IMG/VR virus record: IMGVR_UViG_3300027706_000026
Coordinates: 1 to 40,369 of that record
Strand: one strand, 5' to 3'
From: a virus
DNA length: 40,369 nt
The stretch's first letter is position 1. Every line of letters starts with the position of its first letter. This document shows, piece by piece, positions 31,555 to 38,350 of this stretch. The position numbers and the translations under genes are program-made. The notes under the pieces were generated by a model. It saw only the letters and a list, made by a program, of their open reading frames with translations, did no database searches and was not told the DNA's origin.

Positions 31555-32583
31555 ATGTCGCAGTCCTCAGACGCCTTTGCCGTCGCCGATGGCAGCGGCG
31601 CGACTGTCCGCGCGGCAATCAACGCAGATCTCCAGGCGCTTGTCACGCTCAGCAGCGGCTCGTCGGCGCCGTCATCGCCCTTTGCCTATCAGTTCTGGGA
31701 AGACACATCTACCACGCCGCCGACGCTCAGGCAGCGGAACGCGGGCAACACGGGCTGGATCGTCGTCGGCAATTCGGATGGCACGGCCAATCAGTTCAAC
31801 GCTGCCGGCCTCGCTGGACAATGCCGGCTGACCGTCTCGAGTTCGACCGTCCTCAAGCTGATGCCGTACAACGGCAACCGCGTTCCGCTCAATGGTGGCG
31901 CCGTGTCGCTTCCCTCGGGCGGCGTCTCGGCGACGTCATCCGGCACGTTCGTCAGCGGCGTCGGCGCGACAGGCCTGGCGGCCTCGACCGCCTATCTCGT
32001 CTATCTCTTCAACAATGGCGGCACGCTCGCGCTCGATTTCTGGCCTATCGCCGGCGGTCACGTCACCGACACGAGCGCCGGCAATGTCGGGGTCGAGGTC
32101 CGCAGCAATTCGGGATCGCCCGATAGCACGCGAACGCTGGTCGGCGCGGTGCTGACCAATGGGAGCGGGCAGTTCCAGAGCAATGTCGGCGCGGTCATCG
32201 GCGTCGCTAACTGGTTCAACCGACGCACCACCGTTCCGGGACTGCTGATCAACGCCTCCACGTCGTCGACGACGATCGTGCAGGTAGGCGGAAGCCTGAC
32301 TTATTTCCAATGGTCAGATGAGGAAAGCGTGTGCATGACCTGGTTCGGCACGATTTCGATGTCGACTGCCAATGGCACGCTGGCCGCGATCGGCTTCGGC
32401 ACGACCGAATATGGCGGCATCGCGCCGTCACAGCCCGTGGCCGGCGTGCCGATCGACACCAGCTTGACATTTTTCTCAGGCGGCGCGGGCGTCGAAGGAT
32501 TCCTCAGTCTCAACCTTATCGGCCAGGTGGGCGGAGGCACCGCCACATATGCCGGCACGCTACAGGCTGCATGCCGGTGCTGA
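31555..32583 (+). CDS. Tail fibre-like protein
   Basis: A 342-residue beta-rich protein. The N-terminal pattern GATVRAAINADLQALVTLSSGSSAPSS-PFAYQFWEDTST-LRQRNAGNTGWIVVG is shared by many phage tail fibre-type proteins and probably attaches to the tail tip. The rest is Ser/Thr/Gly-rich and beta-stranded (SLPSGGVSATSSGTFVSGVGATGLAASTAYLVYLFNNGG, and so on), ending in CRC. Located directly after the tail tip gene. Receptor-binding role inferred. Confidence 0.7.
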   Translation: MSQSSDAFAVADGSGATVRAAINADLQALVTLSSGSSAPSSPFAYQFWEDTSTTPPTLRQRNAGNTGWIVVGNSDGTANQFNAAGLAGQCRLTVSSSTVLKLMPYNGNRVPLNGGAVSLPSGGVSATSSGTFVSGVGATGLAASTAYLVYLFNNGGTLALDFWPIAGGHVTDTSAGNVGVEVRSNSGSPDSTRTLVGAVLTNGSGQFQSNVGAVIGVANWFNRRTTVPGLLINASTSSTTIVQVGGSLTYFQWSDEESVCMTWFGTISMSTANGTLAAIGFGTTEYGGIAPSQPVAGVPIDTSLTFFSGGAGVEGFLSLNLIGQVGGGTATYAGTLQAACRC

Positions 32584-32597
32584 ACGGAGGCTAAAGC

Positions 32598-33113
32598 ATG
32601 TCAAACGTTTTCGGACCGACCTTCGGCGCAGAACTCTACGCCGCCCTCACCGCGGCAGGACAGTCGACCAACGGCGTTTCGGCCGACCTGATCACCGGCG
32701 CAGTCTATTACAACGGCGTGCCGGTCGCCGCGTCGGGCGCGCCCAGCGCGCTCAAAAGCGTCGTCGCCAGCGTCGTCAGCGCGCATGACAACTCCGCCGT
32801 TGACCGCCACGCCGCTGCCGCCGCGGCGCTGGCCGCGGGCATCGCCATCACCAGCACCGGCACGCCGAGCATCAGCGGCGTCTACGGCACCGCGATGCAG
32901 GACGAGATCAACCTGACCGGGCTGCAGGCGTCGATCAACGCCGGCGTGCCGTTCCTCAGCTATCTGCGCGACAAGTCGGGGGTCAAGCACACCATGACGG
33001 CAACGCAATTCACCGCGTTGGCGTCGGCCGTGCTCGCCTACATCGCCGCGGTCGATGCCTATGTCGCGGGCGACACAGCGTCGCTGCTGGCAGCCTCTGC
33101 CACGATCCCATGA
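32598..33113 (+). CDS. Tail-associated hypothetical protein
   Basis: A 171-residue, Ala/Ser-rich protein starting MSNVFGPTFGAELYAALTAAGQSTNG, with GGAGG well placed upstream. The C-terminal part (LRDKSGVKHTMTATQFTALASAVLAYIAAVDAY) resembles the DUF4376-type pattern (DKSGxxHxMxxxQ...A) found in small phage tail-fibre assembly or tip proteins. It ends in an ATGA overlap with a membrane protein gene. Role: fibre accessory, inferred. Confidence 0.6.
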   Translation: MSNVFGPTFGAELYAALTAAGQSTNGVSADLITGAVYYNGVPVAASGAPSALKSVVASVVSAHDNSAVDRHAAAAAALAAGIAITSTGTPSISGVYGTAMQDEINLTGLQASINAGVPFLSYLRDKSGVKHTMTATQFTALASAVLAYIAAVDAYVAGDTASLLAASATIP

Positions 33114-33319
33114 CCCAGCGCCTCGCGCTCGGCCGCCGGAGAACCTTCGCCATGAACCTCGGTCCCCGCTCCGAGCTCGCGCTCTCTGGCGCGCTCATGA
33201 CCGCGCCGGTCTGGGTCAATTGGATCTATTACGCCGACATCGTTTTCAGCGCGATCGCCGCCTTCTGCGGCGCGGTGCTCGGCGTCTACGCGCTCTGGCA
33301 TAAGTTCAGCCGCCGCTGA
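33110..33319 (+). CDS. Small membrane protein, holin or spanin candidate
   Basis: A 69-residue protein with one hydrophobic segment (VNWIYYADIVFSAIAAFCGAVLGVYALWH) and a basic end (KFSRR). The ATG at 33110 overlaps the previous stop; ATG 33152 gives a 55-residue form (MNLGPRSELALSGALMTAPV...). Directly upstream of the endolysin gene, it is a good holin candidate, but one clear membrane segment leaves this open. Confidence 0.6.
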   Translation: MTQRLALGRRRTFAMNLGPRSELALSGALMTAPVWVNWIYYADIVFSAIAAFCGAVLGVYALWHKFSRR

Positions 33320-33324
33320 TCTCC

Positions 33325-33801
33325 ATGTCGATATCCTCGCTCGACGAGCTCCTGATCCTCGAAGAGGGGGAGCGGTTCGTTCCCTATGACGACATGACGG
33401 GCGAGGCCGTCCCCGTCGGCGGCGTCTGCCTGGGTACGCTCACGGCAGGCGTCGGGCATACCGGGTCCGACGTGAAGCCCGGCGATTACTGGACGCGCGA
33501 ACGCTCGCGCGCGACGCTCGCCCAGGACCGCGATATCGCTCTCGCGCGCGCGGCCAAGGATCTTGGCCCCGGCTATTTCAGGGCGCTCGACCCGGTGCGC
33601 CAAGCGGCGCTCGCAAGCATGGCCTTCGCCATGGGCGGCAAGGGCCTCGCCGGCTTCCACCGTATGCTGACGGCCGTGCGGTCGGATGCCTGGCAGGTCG
33701 CGCATGACGAATGCCTCGCGAGCGACTGGGCGAGGATGGAAGAGCCGGCGCGGGCGAAGCGCTGTGCGCTGATGCTGCTCACCGGCCAGTGGCCGCAATA
33801 G
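33325..33801 (+). CDS. Endolysin, GH24 lysozyme type
   Basis: A 158-residue T4-like lysozyme (GH24 muramidase) that cuts the peptidoglycan glycan strands at lysis. Catalytic Glu14 lies in EEGERFVPYDD and Asp23 and Thr40 (LTAGVGHT) complete the triad by alignment with T4 lysozyme Glu11, Asp20 and Thr26. The Asp-to-Thr distance is about 10 residues longer (MTGEAVPVGGVCLGTL), a noticeable insert near the active site. The C-terminal helices include the AALASMAFAMG motif. No signal sequence, so export depends on a holin. No Shine-Dalgarno stronger than weak before the ATG, five bases after the membrane-protein stop. Confidence 0.88.
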   Translation: MSISSLDELLILEEGERFVPYDDMTGEAVPVGGVCLGTLTAGVGHTGSDVKPGDYWTRERSRATLAQDRDIALARAAKDLGPGYFRALDPVRQAALASMAFAMGGKGLAGFHRMLTAVRSDAWQVAHDECLASDWARMEEPARAKRCALMLLTGQWPQ

Positions 33802-33820
33802 AACCTTCGGAGAAATCCCC

Positions 33821-34099
33821 ATGCCTCAGATGCAGACTTCGCACGCGGTCGCCGCGGGCGCCGGCGGCTCGCTTACCTTGGCGCTGGTGCTGATGTACGC
33901 GCAGTCCTGCCTCACCGCGCTCAAACTCCTGCCGCTCGACATGAACACGGCGATGGCGTTCTCGGCGCTCATCCTGTGGGCGCTCTCGGCGAGCGCGCAG
34001 CGGCGCGGGCAAACGCTTCCCCCTTTTCCCAATGGCGGCGGCGATGGCGGCGCGCCGGCCGCTGCCTCACCAGATGCCGCCCCGGAGCGCAAAGCGTGA
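33821..34099 (+). CDS. Holin-like protein with two membrane segments
   Basis: A 92-residue protein with two hydrophobic segments at about residues 8-30 (GGSLTLALVLMYAQSCLTAL) and 40-58 (NTAMAFSALILWALSASAQ), then a charged and Gly/Pro/Ala-rich tail. GGAGA stands about 9 bases before the ATG. Two helices with a polar tail right after the endolysin suit a class II holin; a pinholin or accessory membrane protein remains possible. Confidence 0.6.
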   Translation: MPQMQTSHAVAAGAGGSLTLALVLMYAQSCLTALKLLPLDMNTAMAFSALILWALSASAQRRGQTLPPFPNGGGDGGAPAAASPDAAPERKA

Positions 34100-34134
34100 G
34101 GACCTGCGAATCCCTTTCAGAATTGGAGCACATC

Positions 34135-34419
34135 ATGAACTCGTCCCTCGGTTCCCTCTTCCGCTCGATCCTCGACGCGGTGAAGAACGAAGCGCTGAAG
34201 ATCGTCCTGCCGCTCGTCCAGAAGTTCCTCGCGGATGTCGCGGCCAATCCGACGCAGCTCAATATCGTCGCCAAGCTCGGACAGCTCCAGGTCGATCTCC
34301 TGGCGGCGCTGCCCGACCTCGAATCCTCGCTCGCCAAGGACCTCTCGACGATCCTCAACAACGAGATCGCGGCTTTGGTCGCCCAGCAGTCGCAGCCGGC
34401 GAAGGCCGCTGCGGCCTGA
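34135..34419 (+). CDS. Hypothetical helical protein of the lysis region
   Basis: A 94-residue, helical, hydrophobic-amphipathic protein (MNSSLGSLFRSILDAVKNEALKIVLPLVQKFLADVAAN). ATG 34135 with GGAG about 7-11 bases upstream is preferred over the in-frame start inside the previous gene. It lacks a full membrane helix. Leu/Ala periodicity suggests helical bundling. Function unknown; followed by a terminator. Confidence 0.55.
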   Translation: MNSSLGSLFRSILDAVKNEALKIVLPLVQKFLADVAANPTQLNIVAKLGQLQVDLLAALPDLESSLAKDLSTILNNEIAALVAQQSQPAKAAAA

Positions 34420-34446
34420 TCGCTTTTCCAAAGCACCTTTTGCGGG

Positions 34447-34480
34447 GCGCTCGGCTCGGCCGGGCGCTTCTCACTTTTTC
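34447..34480 (+). terminator. Rho-independent terminator
   Basis: GCGCTCGGC (34447-34455) pairs with GCCGGGCGC (34459-34467; one G-T pair) around TCG, followed by TTCTCACTTTTT. The ribosome-binding site of the next gene (GGAGG, 34481-34485) starts right after the T-run, so this could act as an attenuator between lysis genes and the peptidase gene. Confidence 0.6.
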
Positions 34481-34494
34481 GGAGGCGCTGGCCT

Positions 34495-35439
34495 ATGGCC
34501 GATCACTCCTCGATGAAGCTCGGCAAGCACGAGGCGCGGCACGATGCGCGCGTGCCGCTGCTGGCGCGCTACACCGCCGCTTTCCCGCCGCCGCCCGAGG
34601 CCGTCGACTGGACGGGGAAGCTCGCCGCCATCGGCATGATGGGAAACGACAGCCTCGGCGATTGCACCTGCGCCGCGGTGGGCCATGCCGTGCAGGTGTG
34701 GACCTCGATCGCCAAGGGCGCGGAAGTCACCCTCGCCGATAGCGACGTGATCGCGCTCTATGAGATTGTCGGGCATTACGTGCGGGGCCAGGCGAATACC
34801 GATCAGGGCGCGGTCGAGACCGACGTTCTCGGCTATTGGCTCAAGAATCCGGTCGCGGGCAACGCGCTCTCGGCCTATGCGGCGCTCGAGCCGGGCAACC
34901 TCACCGAGATCAAGGACGCGATCTCGCTTTTCGGCGGCTGCTATATCGGCCTGGCGCTGCCGGTCTCGGCGCAATCGCAGGACATCTGGGCCGTGCCCGC
35001 GGGCGGCCCGACGGGACCTGGCGAGCCCGGAAGCTGGGGCGGTCATGCCGTCTTCGTCGCCGCTTACGACCAGCGCGGCCTCACCTGCATCACCTGGGGT
35101 GCGTTGAAGCGCATGACCTGGGAGTTCTGGTCGACCTATTGCGACGAGGCCTATGCGCTCCTCTCGCCCGACTGGCAGGCGTCGGGCAACAAGGCGCCGG
35201 GCGGCGCCGATTGGAGCGCTCTCGTCGCCGACATGGCGGCGCTGGGAGCCGGCGCGGGGCCGCCGAAGCCGCTCGCGCTCACCGACGCGCAGCTCTGGCT
35301 CCTCGAGGCGGCGATCCAGTCGAAGCTCGACGGGCTCGACGAGGACAGCGGTGCCGGGCTCGACACCGCGGCGCTGCAAAAACCGTGGAATGACCTGCTC
35401 GCCGTGATCGGCGCGCCGGGGAAGCGGTGTGCCGGATGA
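34495..35439 (+). CDS. Papain-like cysteine peptidase-type protein
   Basis: A 314-residue protein with a papain-like fold pattern: GDCTCAAVGHAVQVW at residues 55-69 (candidate nucleophile Cys57 or Cys59 at the helix start) and WGGHAVFVAAYD at 181-192 (catalytic His184), followed by the strand-loop TWGALKRMTWEFWSTYCDEAYALL, the usual end of the domain. The last 90 residues are a helical appendage. A close resemblance exists in other phages and prophages of alpha- and betaproteobacteria, where the role is not established; cell-wall or protein-processing functions are possible. It is preceded by GGAGG and by the terminator at 34447-34480. It overlaps the lipoprotein gene by four bases. Confidence 0.72.
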   Translation: MADHSSMKLGKHEARHDARVPLLARYTAAFPPPPEAVDWTGKLAAIGMMGNDSLGDCTCAAVGHAVQVWTSIAKGAEVTLADSDVIALYEIVGHYVRGQANTDQGAVETDVLGYWLKNPVAGNALSAYAALEPGNLTEIKDAISLFGGCYIGLALPVSAQSQDIWAVPAGGPTGPGEPGSWGGHAVFVAAYDQRGLTCITWGALKRMTWEFWSTYCDEAYALLSPDWQASGNKAPGGADWSALVADMAALGAGAGPPKPLALTDAQLWLLEAAIQSKLDGLDEDSGAGLDTAALQKPWNDLLAVIGAPGKRCAG

Positions 35440-35672
35440 ACGGCGCCCTTCCGCCCTATCGCCACGAGATGCTCTGCCTCCTCGCCGGCCTCGTCCTGCT
35501 GGCGATCGCGCTGACCTTGCCGGGCTGCGCCTTCCTGGCATCGCCCGCGGGCGCGGCACTCGCGACCGGGACCGGCATCGCCGCCGGAGCGGCCGGCATC
35601 TTCAGCGAGAGCATTTCCGGCGTGAAGACGCTCTTCGATCTGAAGCATGAGGAGAAGGAGGAGGGACCGTGA
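35436..35672 (+). CDS. Small lipoprotein, possible outer-membrane spanin-like protein
   Basis: A 78-residue lipoprotein. After MNGALPPYRHEM comes a hydrophobic segment ending in LTLPGCAF, with the lipobox LPGC; Cys would be lipidated. The mature part is short, Ala/Gly-rich, then charged (DLKHEEKEEG). It resembles an Rz1-like outer-membrane spanin by size, lipobox and position in the lysis region, but lacks the proline-rich stretch usual there, and no embedded partner was found. The ATG 35436 overlaps the previous stop; the frame also has GTG 35427. Confidence 0.6.
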   Translation: MNGALPPYRHEMLCLLAGLVLLAIALTLPGCAFLASPAGAALATGTGIAAGAAGIFSESISGVKTLFDLKHEEKEEGP

Positions 35673-36166
35673 CGCTCGAGACCCGCACCATCACCCTGCA
35701 ATTCGTCGGCGCCGATGGGCTTTCCTCCGAGGCGATCGAATGGTTCAGCCACGGCGCCTTTTCGCATGTCGACAGCGTGCTCGACGATGAGACGCTCCTG
35801 GGCGCGCGCGCCGATGTCATCGGCGGCATTCCCGCGGGCGTGCAGATCCGTCCGCCCGGTTACGAGACCTTCAAGCGCGTGCTGCGGGTCGAGCTCGTCG
35901 CGCCGGCCGATATCGTCGCGACCTATTATGAATTCGTGCGCTCGCAATTGGGCAAGCCCTACGACAAGGAAAGCATCCTCGCCTTCGTCACCGGGCGCGA
36001 TTGGCGCGAGCCCGATAGCTGGTTCTGCTCGGAGCTTGTCGCGCGCGCGCTGGAGGTCTCGGGGTACTTCCTCTTTCCGCTGGCCTCCCCCGCCAACAAG
36101 GTGACGCCGTCTGAGCTGGTGCAGATCCTCAGCATCTGCGTGCCGATCACGCTGCCGGCCGCGTAA
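35669..36166 (+). CDS. Permuted NlpC/P60-type peptidase-like protein
   Basis: A 165-residue protein with the permuted (YiiX/DUF830-like) NlpC/P60 arrangement: His33 in GAFSHVDSVLDD comes before the cysteine, KPYD at 97-100 and Cys120 in SWFCSELVARALE. This order is typical of permuted papain-fold amidases. Probable role: cleaving or binding a cell-wall peptide or lipid, or virion assembly. The start overlaps the lipoprotein stop. A good terminator follows at 36349-36382. The last 20 bases overlap a minus-strand small ORF. Confidence 0.72.
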   Translation: MTLETRTITLQFVGADGLSSEAIEWFSHGAFSHVDSVLDDETLLGARADVIGGIPAGVQIRPPGYETFKRVLRVELVAPADIVATYYEFVRSQLGKPYDKESILAFVTGRDWREPDSWFCSELVARALEVSGYFLFPLASPANKVTPSELVQILSICVPITLPAA

Positions 36167-36335
36167 CCCGCGCCGCACATTCCTGACCGCGCCTCGCGAT
36201 GCGCTCGCGGCCCCGCGCGAGCTCCGAAGCGATCGCCGAGGGAAATGTCTGGCCGGCGACCGTGCCGATGCCATGATCGCTGCGCCGCCGGCTGCCGAAC
36301 ACCGCCCATGCGCCGGCGGCTTTCTTGGTCTTCAT
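36147..36335 (-). CDS. Possible small minus-strand protein
   Basis: A 62-residue ORF beginning MKTKKAAGAWAVFGSRRRSDHG, preceded at 2 bases by GGGAGG, which is strong but too close. The product is basic and unlike anything I recognise. It lies over the gap between the NlpC gene and the basic peptide gene and overlaps the NlpC gene end by 20 bases, tail to tail. The hairpin at 36349-36382 precedes it in this direction and may hide its ribosome-binding site. Low confidence; the region could also be non-coding. Confidence 0.35.
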   Translation of the reverse strand: MKTKKAAGAWAVFGSRRRSDHGIGTVAGQTFPSAIASELARGRERIARRGQECAARVTRPAA

Positions 36336-36348
36336 TTCCTCCCAACTT

Positions 36349-36382
36349 GCCGTCCCGGCTCTGGCCGGGCGGCATCTTTTTC
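36349..36382 (+). terminator. Rho-independent terminator
   Basis: CCCGGC (36354-36359) pairs with GCCGGG (36364-36369) around TCTG; flanking GCCG and CGGC extend the stem with one bulged T. CATCTTTTTCC follows directly. Ends the lysis/peptidase transcript on the plus strand. Confidence 0.7.
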
Positions 36383-36402
36383 CGCAGAGATAACGCCGGC
36401 GC

Positions 36403-36433
36403 CGTTGACAACGCGCGGGAAATGTCGCAATCG
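36403..36433 (+). promoter_or_regulatory. Possible promoter with palindromic -35 box
   Basis: TTGACA (36405-36410) is a consensus -35 box and lies inside the near-palindrome CGTTG-A-CAACG (36403-36413). The expected -10 position (36428-36433, CAATCG) is poor. It would drive the small basic gene at 36466. Confidence 0.3.
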
Positions 36434-36465
36434 CCATCTCCCGCAACGGACGAGGAGGTCTCGAG

Positions 36466-36588
36466 GTGGCAACCACGACGACGACGCGCCGTCAGACCGC
36501 GCGCAAGACTGCGCGCCGCACGGCGACGAGCAAGCCCGCCAAGGCCAAGAAGACGACGATGGCCAAGCCGCGCGCCAAGCGCGCCTGA
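36466..36588 (+). CDS. 40-residue Lys/Arg-rich basic peptide
   Basis: A short GTG-initiated gene: MATTTTTRRQ-TARKTARRTA-TSKPAKAKKT-TMAKPRAKRA, then TGA. GAGGAGG lies 9-15 bases upstream, the best ribosome-binding site in this area. About a third of the residues are Lys or Arg, the rest Ala, Thr and Pro, like histone H1 tails or bacterial Hc1/AlgP-type repeats, so it probably binds DNA or RNA. It sits between a terminator and a strong hairpin, as an independent unit. Function inferred from composition only. Confidence 0.55.
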   Translation: MATTTTTRRQTARKTARRTATSKPAKAKKTTMAKPRAKRA

Positions 36589-36598
36589 GCGGACCGGT

Positions 36599-36633
36599 AC
36601 ATCTCCGGGTCCCGTCAGCGGGCCCGGAGATGT
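36599..36633 (+). terminator. Very stable hairpin after the basic peptide gene
   Basis: ACATCTCCGGG (36599-36609) pairs perfectly with CCCGGAGATGT (36623-36633), enclosing CCCG-TCAG-CGGG, with one bulged T at 36610: a 15-bp stem with a TCAG loop. No T-run follows, so it may protect the mRNA end rather than terminate transcription. Confidence 0.55.
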
Positions 36634-36654
36634 GCCGACGGGAGGAAATCGGGC

Positions 36655-36924
36655 ATGGTGACGATCACCTATCCCCTCGTGGTCGACACGCTCGGCAAGA
36701 TGCGGGCGATCGGCAACTGGCTTAGCGGATATTGCCTCGATTGCCGCAAGCCCTTCGATATCGATTTGGACGCGCTCATCGCCGAGCGCGGCGAGCATCA
36801 CCCCGCGACCTATCCAGAGGGTTTCGAGCGCGTGCCGTGCCACCGCTGCGGCGGCAAACGGACGGAGACGCGATCGCACGCCGGCCCGAAAGATGCGCCG
36901 CCTTGCGTCACCAGCTCGAATTGA
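36655..36924 (+). CDS. Small zinc-ribbon protein
   Basis: An 89-residue protein with two CxxC pairs: YCLDC (about residues 26-30) and PCHRCGG (about 62-68), the pattern of a zinc ribbon, with TYPEGFERV between. GGGAGGAAA stands about 9 bases upstream. The protein starts MVTITYPLVVDTLGKMRAIG. Such small ribbons are often nucleic-acid-binding, but I cannot name a target. It is the last plus-strand gene, ending 35 bases before the end of hicB. Confidence 0.65.
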   Translation: MVTITYPLVVDTLGKMRAIGNWLSGYCLDCRKPFDIDLDALIAERGEHHPATYPEGFERVPCHRCGGKRTETRSHAGPKDAPPCVTSSN

Positions 36925-36958
36925 TCGGCGTTTTAGCGAGCCGGTGATCGACCCTTCG

Positions 36959-37414
36959 CTATGCCGCCCGCCTGGGCGATCGTTTGATCGGCTTCGCCTT
37001 GGCCTTCTTCCGCGGCGCCTTCGCGGCGGGCGCGCGCCGGGCGATCATCTCCTCGGCGGCCCGCGCGATGAGGCCCGAGCGCGTATAGCCCTGGCTCTCG
37101 GCATAGGCGTCGAGCCTGGCCAGCACCCCCGAGGACAGCGTGATGTTGATGCGCACGACGCGCTCGGCGGGCTCCTTCAACGGCACGAGGAAGGCGACAG
37201 CGCCAGTCGTGTCGACCGCATCGAGCGGGCTCGGCTCCGGCAGCGCCTCGCCATCCTTCACCATCTCTTCGGTATGAAAGGCGAGAGCTTCCTCGGCCAT
37301 GGCGCGCGCCTCCTCCAGCGTGCTGCCGGCGGTGATGCAGCCGGGAAAATCGGGGAAATCGACGCTGTAGTCGCTATCGGGCGACTTGCGGAGGAGGGCA
37401 ATATAGTGGGTCAT
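36959..37414 (-). CDS. hicB: HicB-type antitoxin with ribbon-helix-helix domain
   Basis: A 151-residue antitoxin. Residues 1-50 have the HicB fold (YIALLRKSPDSDYSVDFPDFPGCITAGSTLEEA), residues 85-125 a ribbon-helix-helix DNA-binding domain (RVVRINITLSSGVLARLDAYAESQGYTRSGLIARAAEEM) and the tail is Lys/Arg-rich. HicB binds and inhibits HicA and represses its own promoter. ATG 37414 begins ten bases after the hicA stop; the frame continues upstream to 37456 inside hicA, but the HicB fold starts at 37414. Toxin first, antitoxin second is the usual order. Confidence 0.9.
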   Translation of the reverse strand: MTHYIALLRKSPDSDYSVDFPDFPGCITAGSTLEEARAMAEEALAFHTEEMVKDGEALPEPSPLDAVDTTGAVAFLVPLKEPAERVVRINITLSSGVLARLDAYAESQGYTRSGLIARAAEEMIARRAPAAKAPRKKAKAKPIKRSPRRAA

Positions 37415-37424
37415 TTCTCGTCCT

Positions 37425-37613
37425 TCACCGGAGTTTGACTTGAGCTTGGCGCTCAATGCTCTTCACGGTGTCGATATGCACATCCTTGCGGGGATGAGGA
37501 ACCGTGGCTCGGCCGGGCTTCGTCGGATGCTTGAAGTGAAGGTGGCTGCCCTTCTGCGCGACGCGGTACCATCCATCGGCCTCAAGCTTCGCGATAATGT
37601 TCCGGCTATCCAT
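37425..37613 (-). CDS. hicA: HicA-type toxin, mRNA interferase
   Basis: A 62-residue HicA toxin (double-stranded-RNA-binding-like fold) that cleaves mRNA and arrests translation. The catalytic His is His24 in KGSHLHFKHP, and the family pattern NIIAKLEADGWYRVAQKGSHLHFKHPTKPGRATVPHP is complete in pieces. It is directly upstream of hicB. The ATG has no Shine-Dalgarno and follows the -10 box by only six bases, so the transcript may be leaderless. In a prophage it could stabilise the element or defend the lysogen. Confidence 0.9.
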   Translation of the reverse strand: MDSRNIIAKLEADGWYRVAQKGSHLHFKHPTKPGRATVPHPRKDVHIDTVKSIERQAQVKLR

Positions 37614-37672
37614 AGTGTGTATATATGCACACTCAAGCGGAAATCAAGACCCATTGTGTATTAGTGTGTATC
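37614..37672 (-). promoter_or_regulatory. hicAB promoter and palindromic operator
   Basis: On the minus strand TTGATT, 16 bases and TATATA, ending 6 bases before the hicA ATG. On the plus strand AGTGTG (37614-37619) and CACACT (37628-37633) are inverted repeats around TATATATG, covering the -10 box; more TGTGTA copies lie at 37655-37660 and about 37665-37670. Good operator candidates for the HicB ribbon-helix-helix domain. Confidence 0.65.
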
Positions 37673-37975
37673 GCGGCTTGGCGCGCGCCGCATCGCTGCC
37701 CATATTCGGCCTATGTCGATCGCCGATCCACGCTGCAGCCGCGTCGCCGAAGGACTGCGCGCGGCTGCCGTCAGGCCGTAGGAGTTCGCGATTCGACGCG
37801 CCCGCGCCGCATCGGCGAGATGCTGCGCCGCCTCAGCCGGATGACGCATCAGGCGCGCGATAATGGCGAATTTCACCGATATCGCGCCGGCCCTAATCCA
37901 CCAGCGCCGATGCGTCCAGCGCCGGCCGCGGCGCCGCTCGAAGATGCGCCGCTCGAGCTCGGCCGTGTCCGTCAT
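37661..37975 (-). CDS. Hypothetical basic protein
   Basis: A 104-residue, very basic protein (MTDTAELERRIFERRRGRRWTHRRWWIRAGAISVKFAIIARLMRHP). It begins 9 bases after the stop of the gene upstream in this minus-strand operon and ends in the promoter region of hicAB, so the two units are tandem. Its first 50 residues (R-R-x-W repeats followed by a hydrophobic strand) look like a phage DNA-binding or structural peptide, but I recognise no family. The C-terminal 60 residues are low-complexity Ala/Arg and might be partly a chance reading frame. Confidence 0.45.
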   Translation of the reverse strand: MTDTAELERRIFERRRGRRWTHRRWWIRAGAISVKFAIIARLMRHPAEAAQHLADAARARRIANSYGLTAAARSPSATRLQRGSAIDIGRIWAAMRRAPSRDTH

Positions 37976-37984
37976 CGGATCGTC

Positions 37985-38350
37985 CTAATCCTCTTCCGCA
38001 TAGAACTCGGCCGTTTCCGGCGCGGGCAACCGCTCCAGCGGCCGGTAGGGCTTCGGCCGGTCGTGCTCGGCCCATTCGCGCGCCGCCGCCTCGGTCATCG
38101 GCGTCATGCCGAAGATCGAGTTGCCGTGATAGAGGAAGGTCTCGAATTTCTCGGGCTCGTTGAGGAGCGGCGCGGCCGCTTCGACTGGCACGTCGACTCT
38201 CAGCATCTTGACGCCGAACTTCTCGACCTCGGTCACGCGGCCGTAATGCCGGCGGTGGCCGAAAATCTCGACCAAGGCCCAGATCTCGTCCGGCGTGCGC
38301 TCGATCGGCGCGATTGGACGTTCGAGCGGCTCATCGGCAGTCATAAGCAC
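37985..38350 (-). CDS. Conserved phage hypothetical protein
   Basis: A 121-residue protein with EIWALVEIFGHRRHYGRVTEVEKFGVKMLRVDVPV, a pattern I recognise as a common uncharacterised protein of Rhizobiales and other phages, and FETFLYHGNSIFGMTPMTEAAAREWAEHDRPKPYRP in the second half. Starts are ATG 38350 or ATG 38344 (two residues shorter); it overlaps the preceding gene by 10 bases. No catalytic motif is evident. Probably an early gene product; role unknown. Confidence 0.6.
   Translation of the reverse strand: MLMTADEPLERPIAPIERTPDEIWALVEIFGHRRHYGRVTEVEKFGVKMLRVDVPVEAAAPLLNEPEKFETFLYHGNSIFGMTPMTEAAAREWAEHDRPKPYRPLERLPAPETAEFYAEED

Noticed and set aside
36893-37438. 181-codon plus-strand ORF opposite hicB
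   Set aside because: Antisense shadow; the minus strand encodes clear HicB and ribbon-helix-helix domains.
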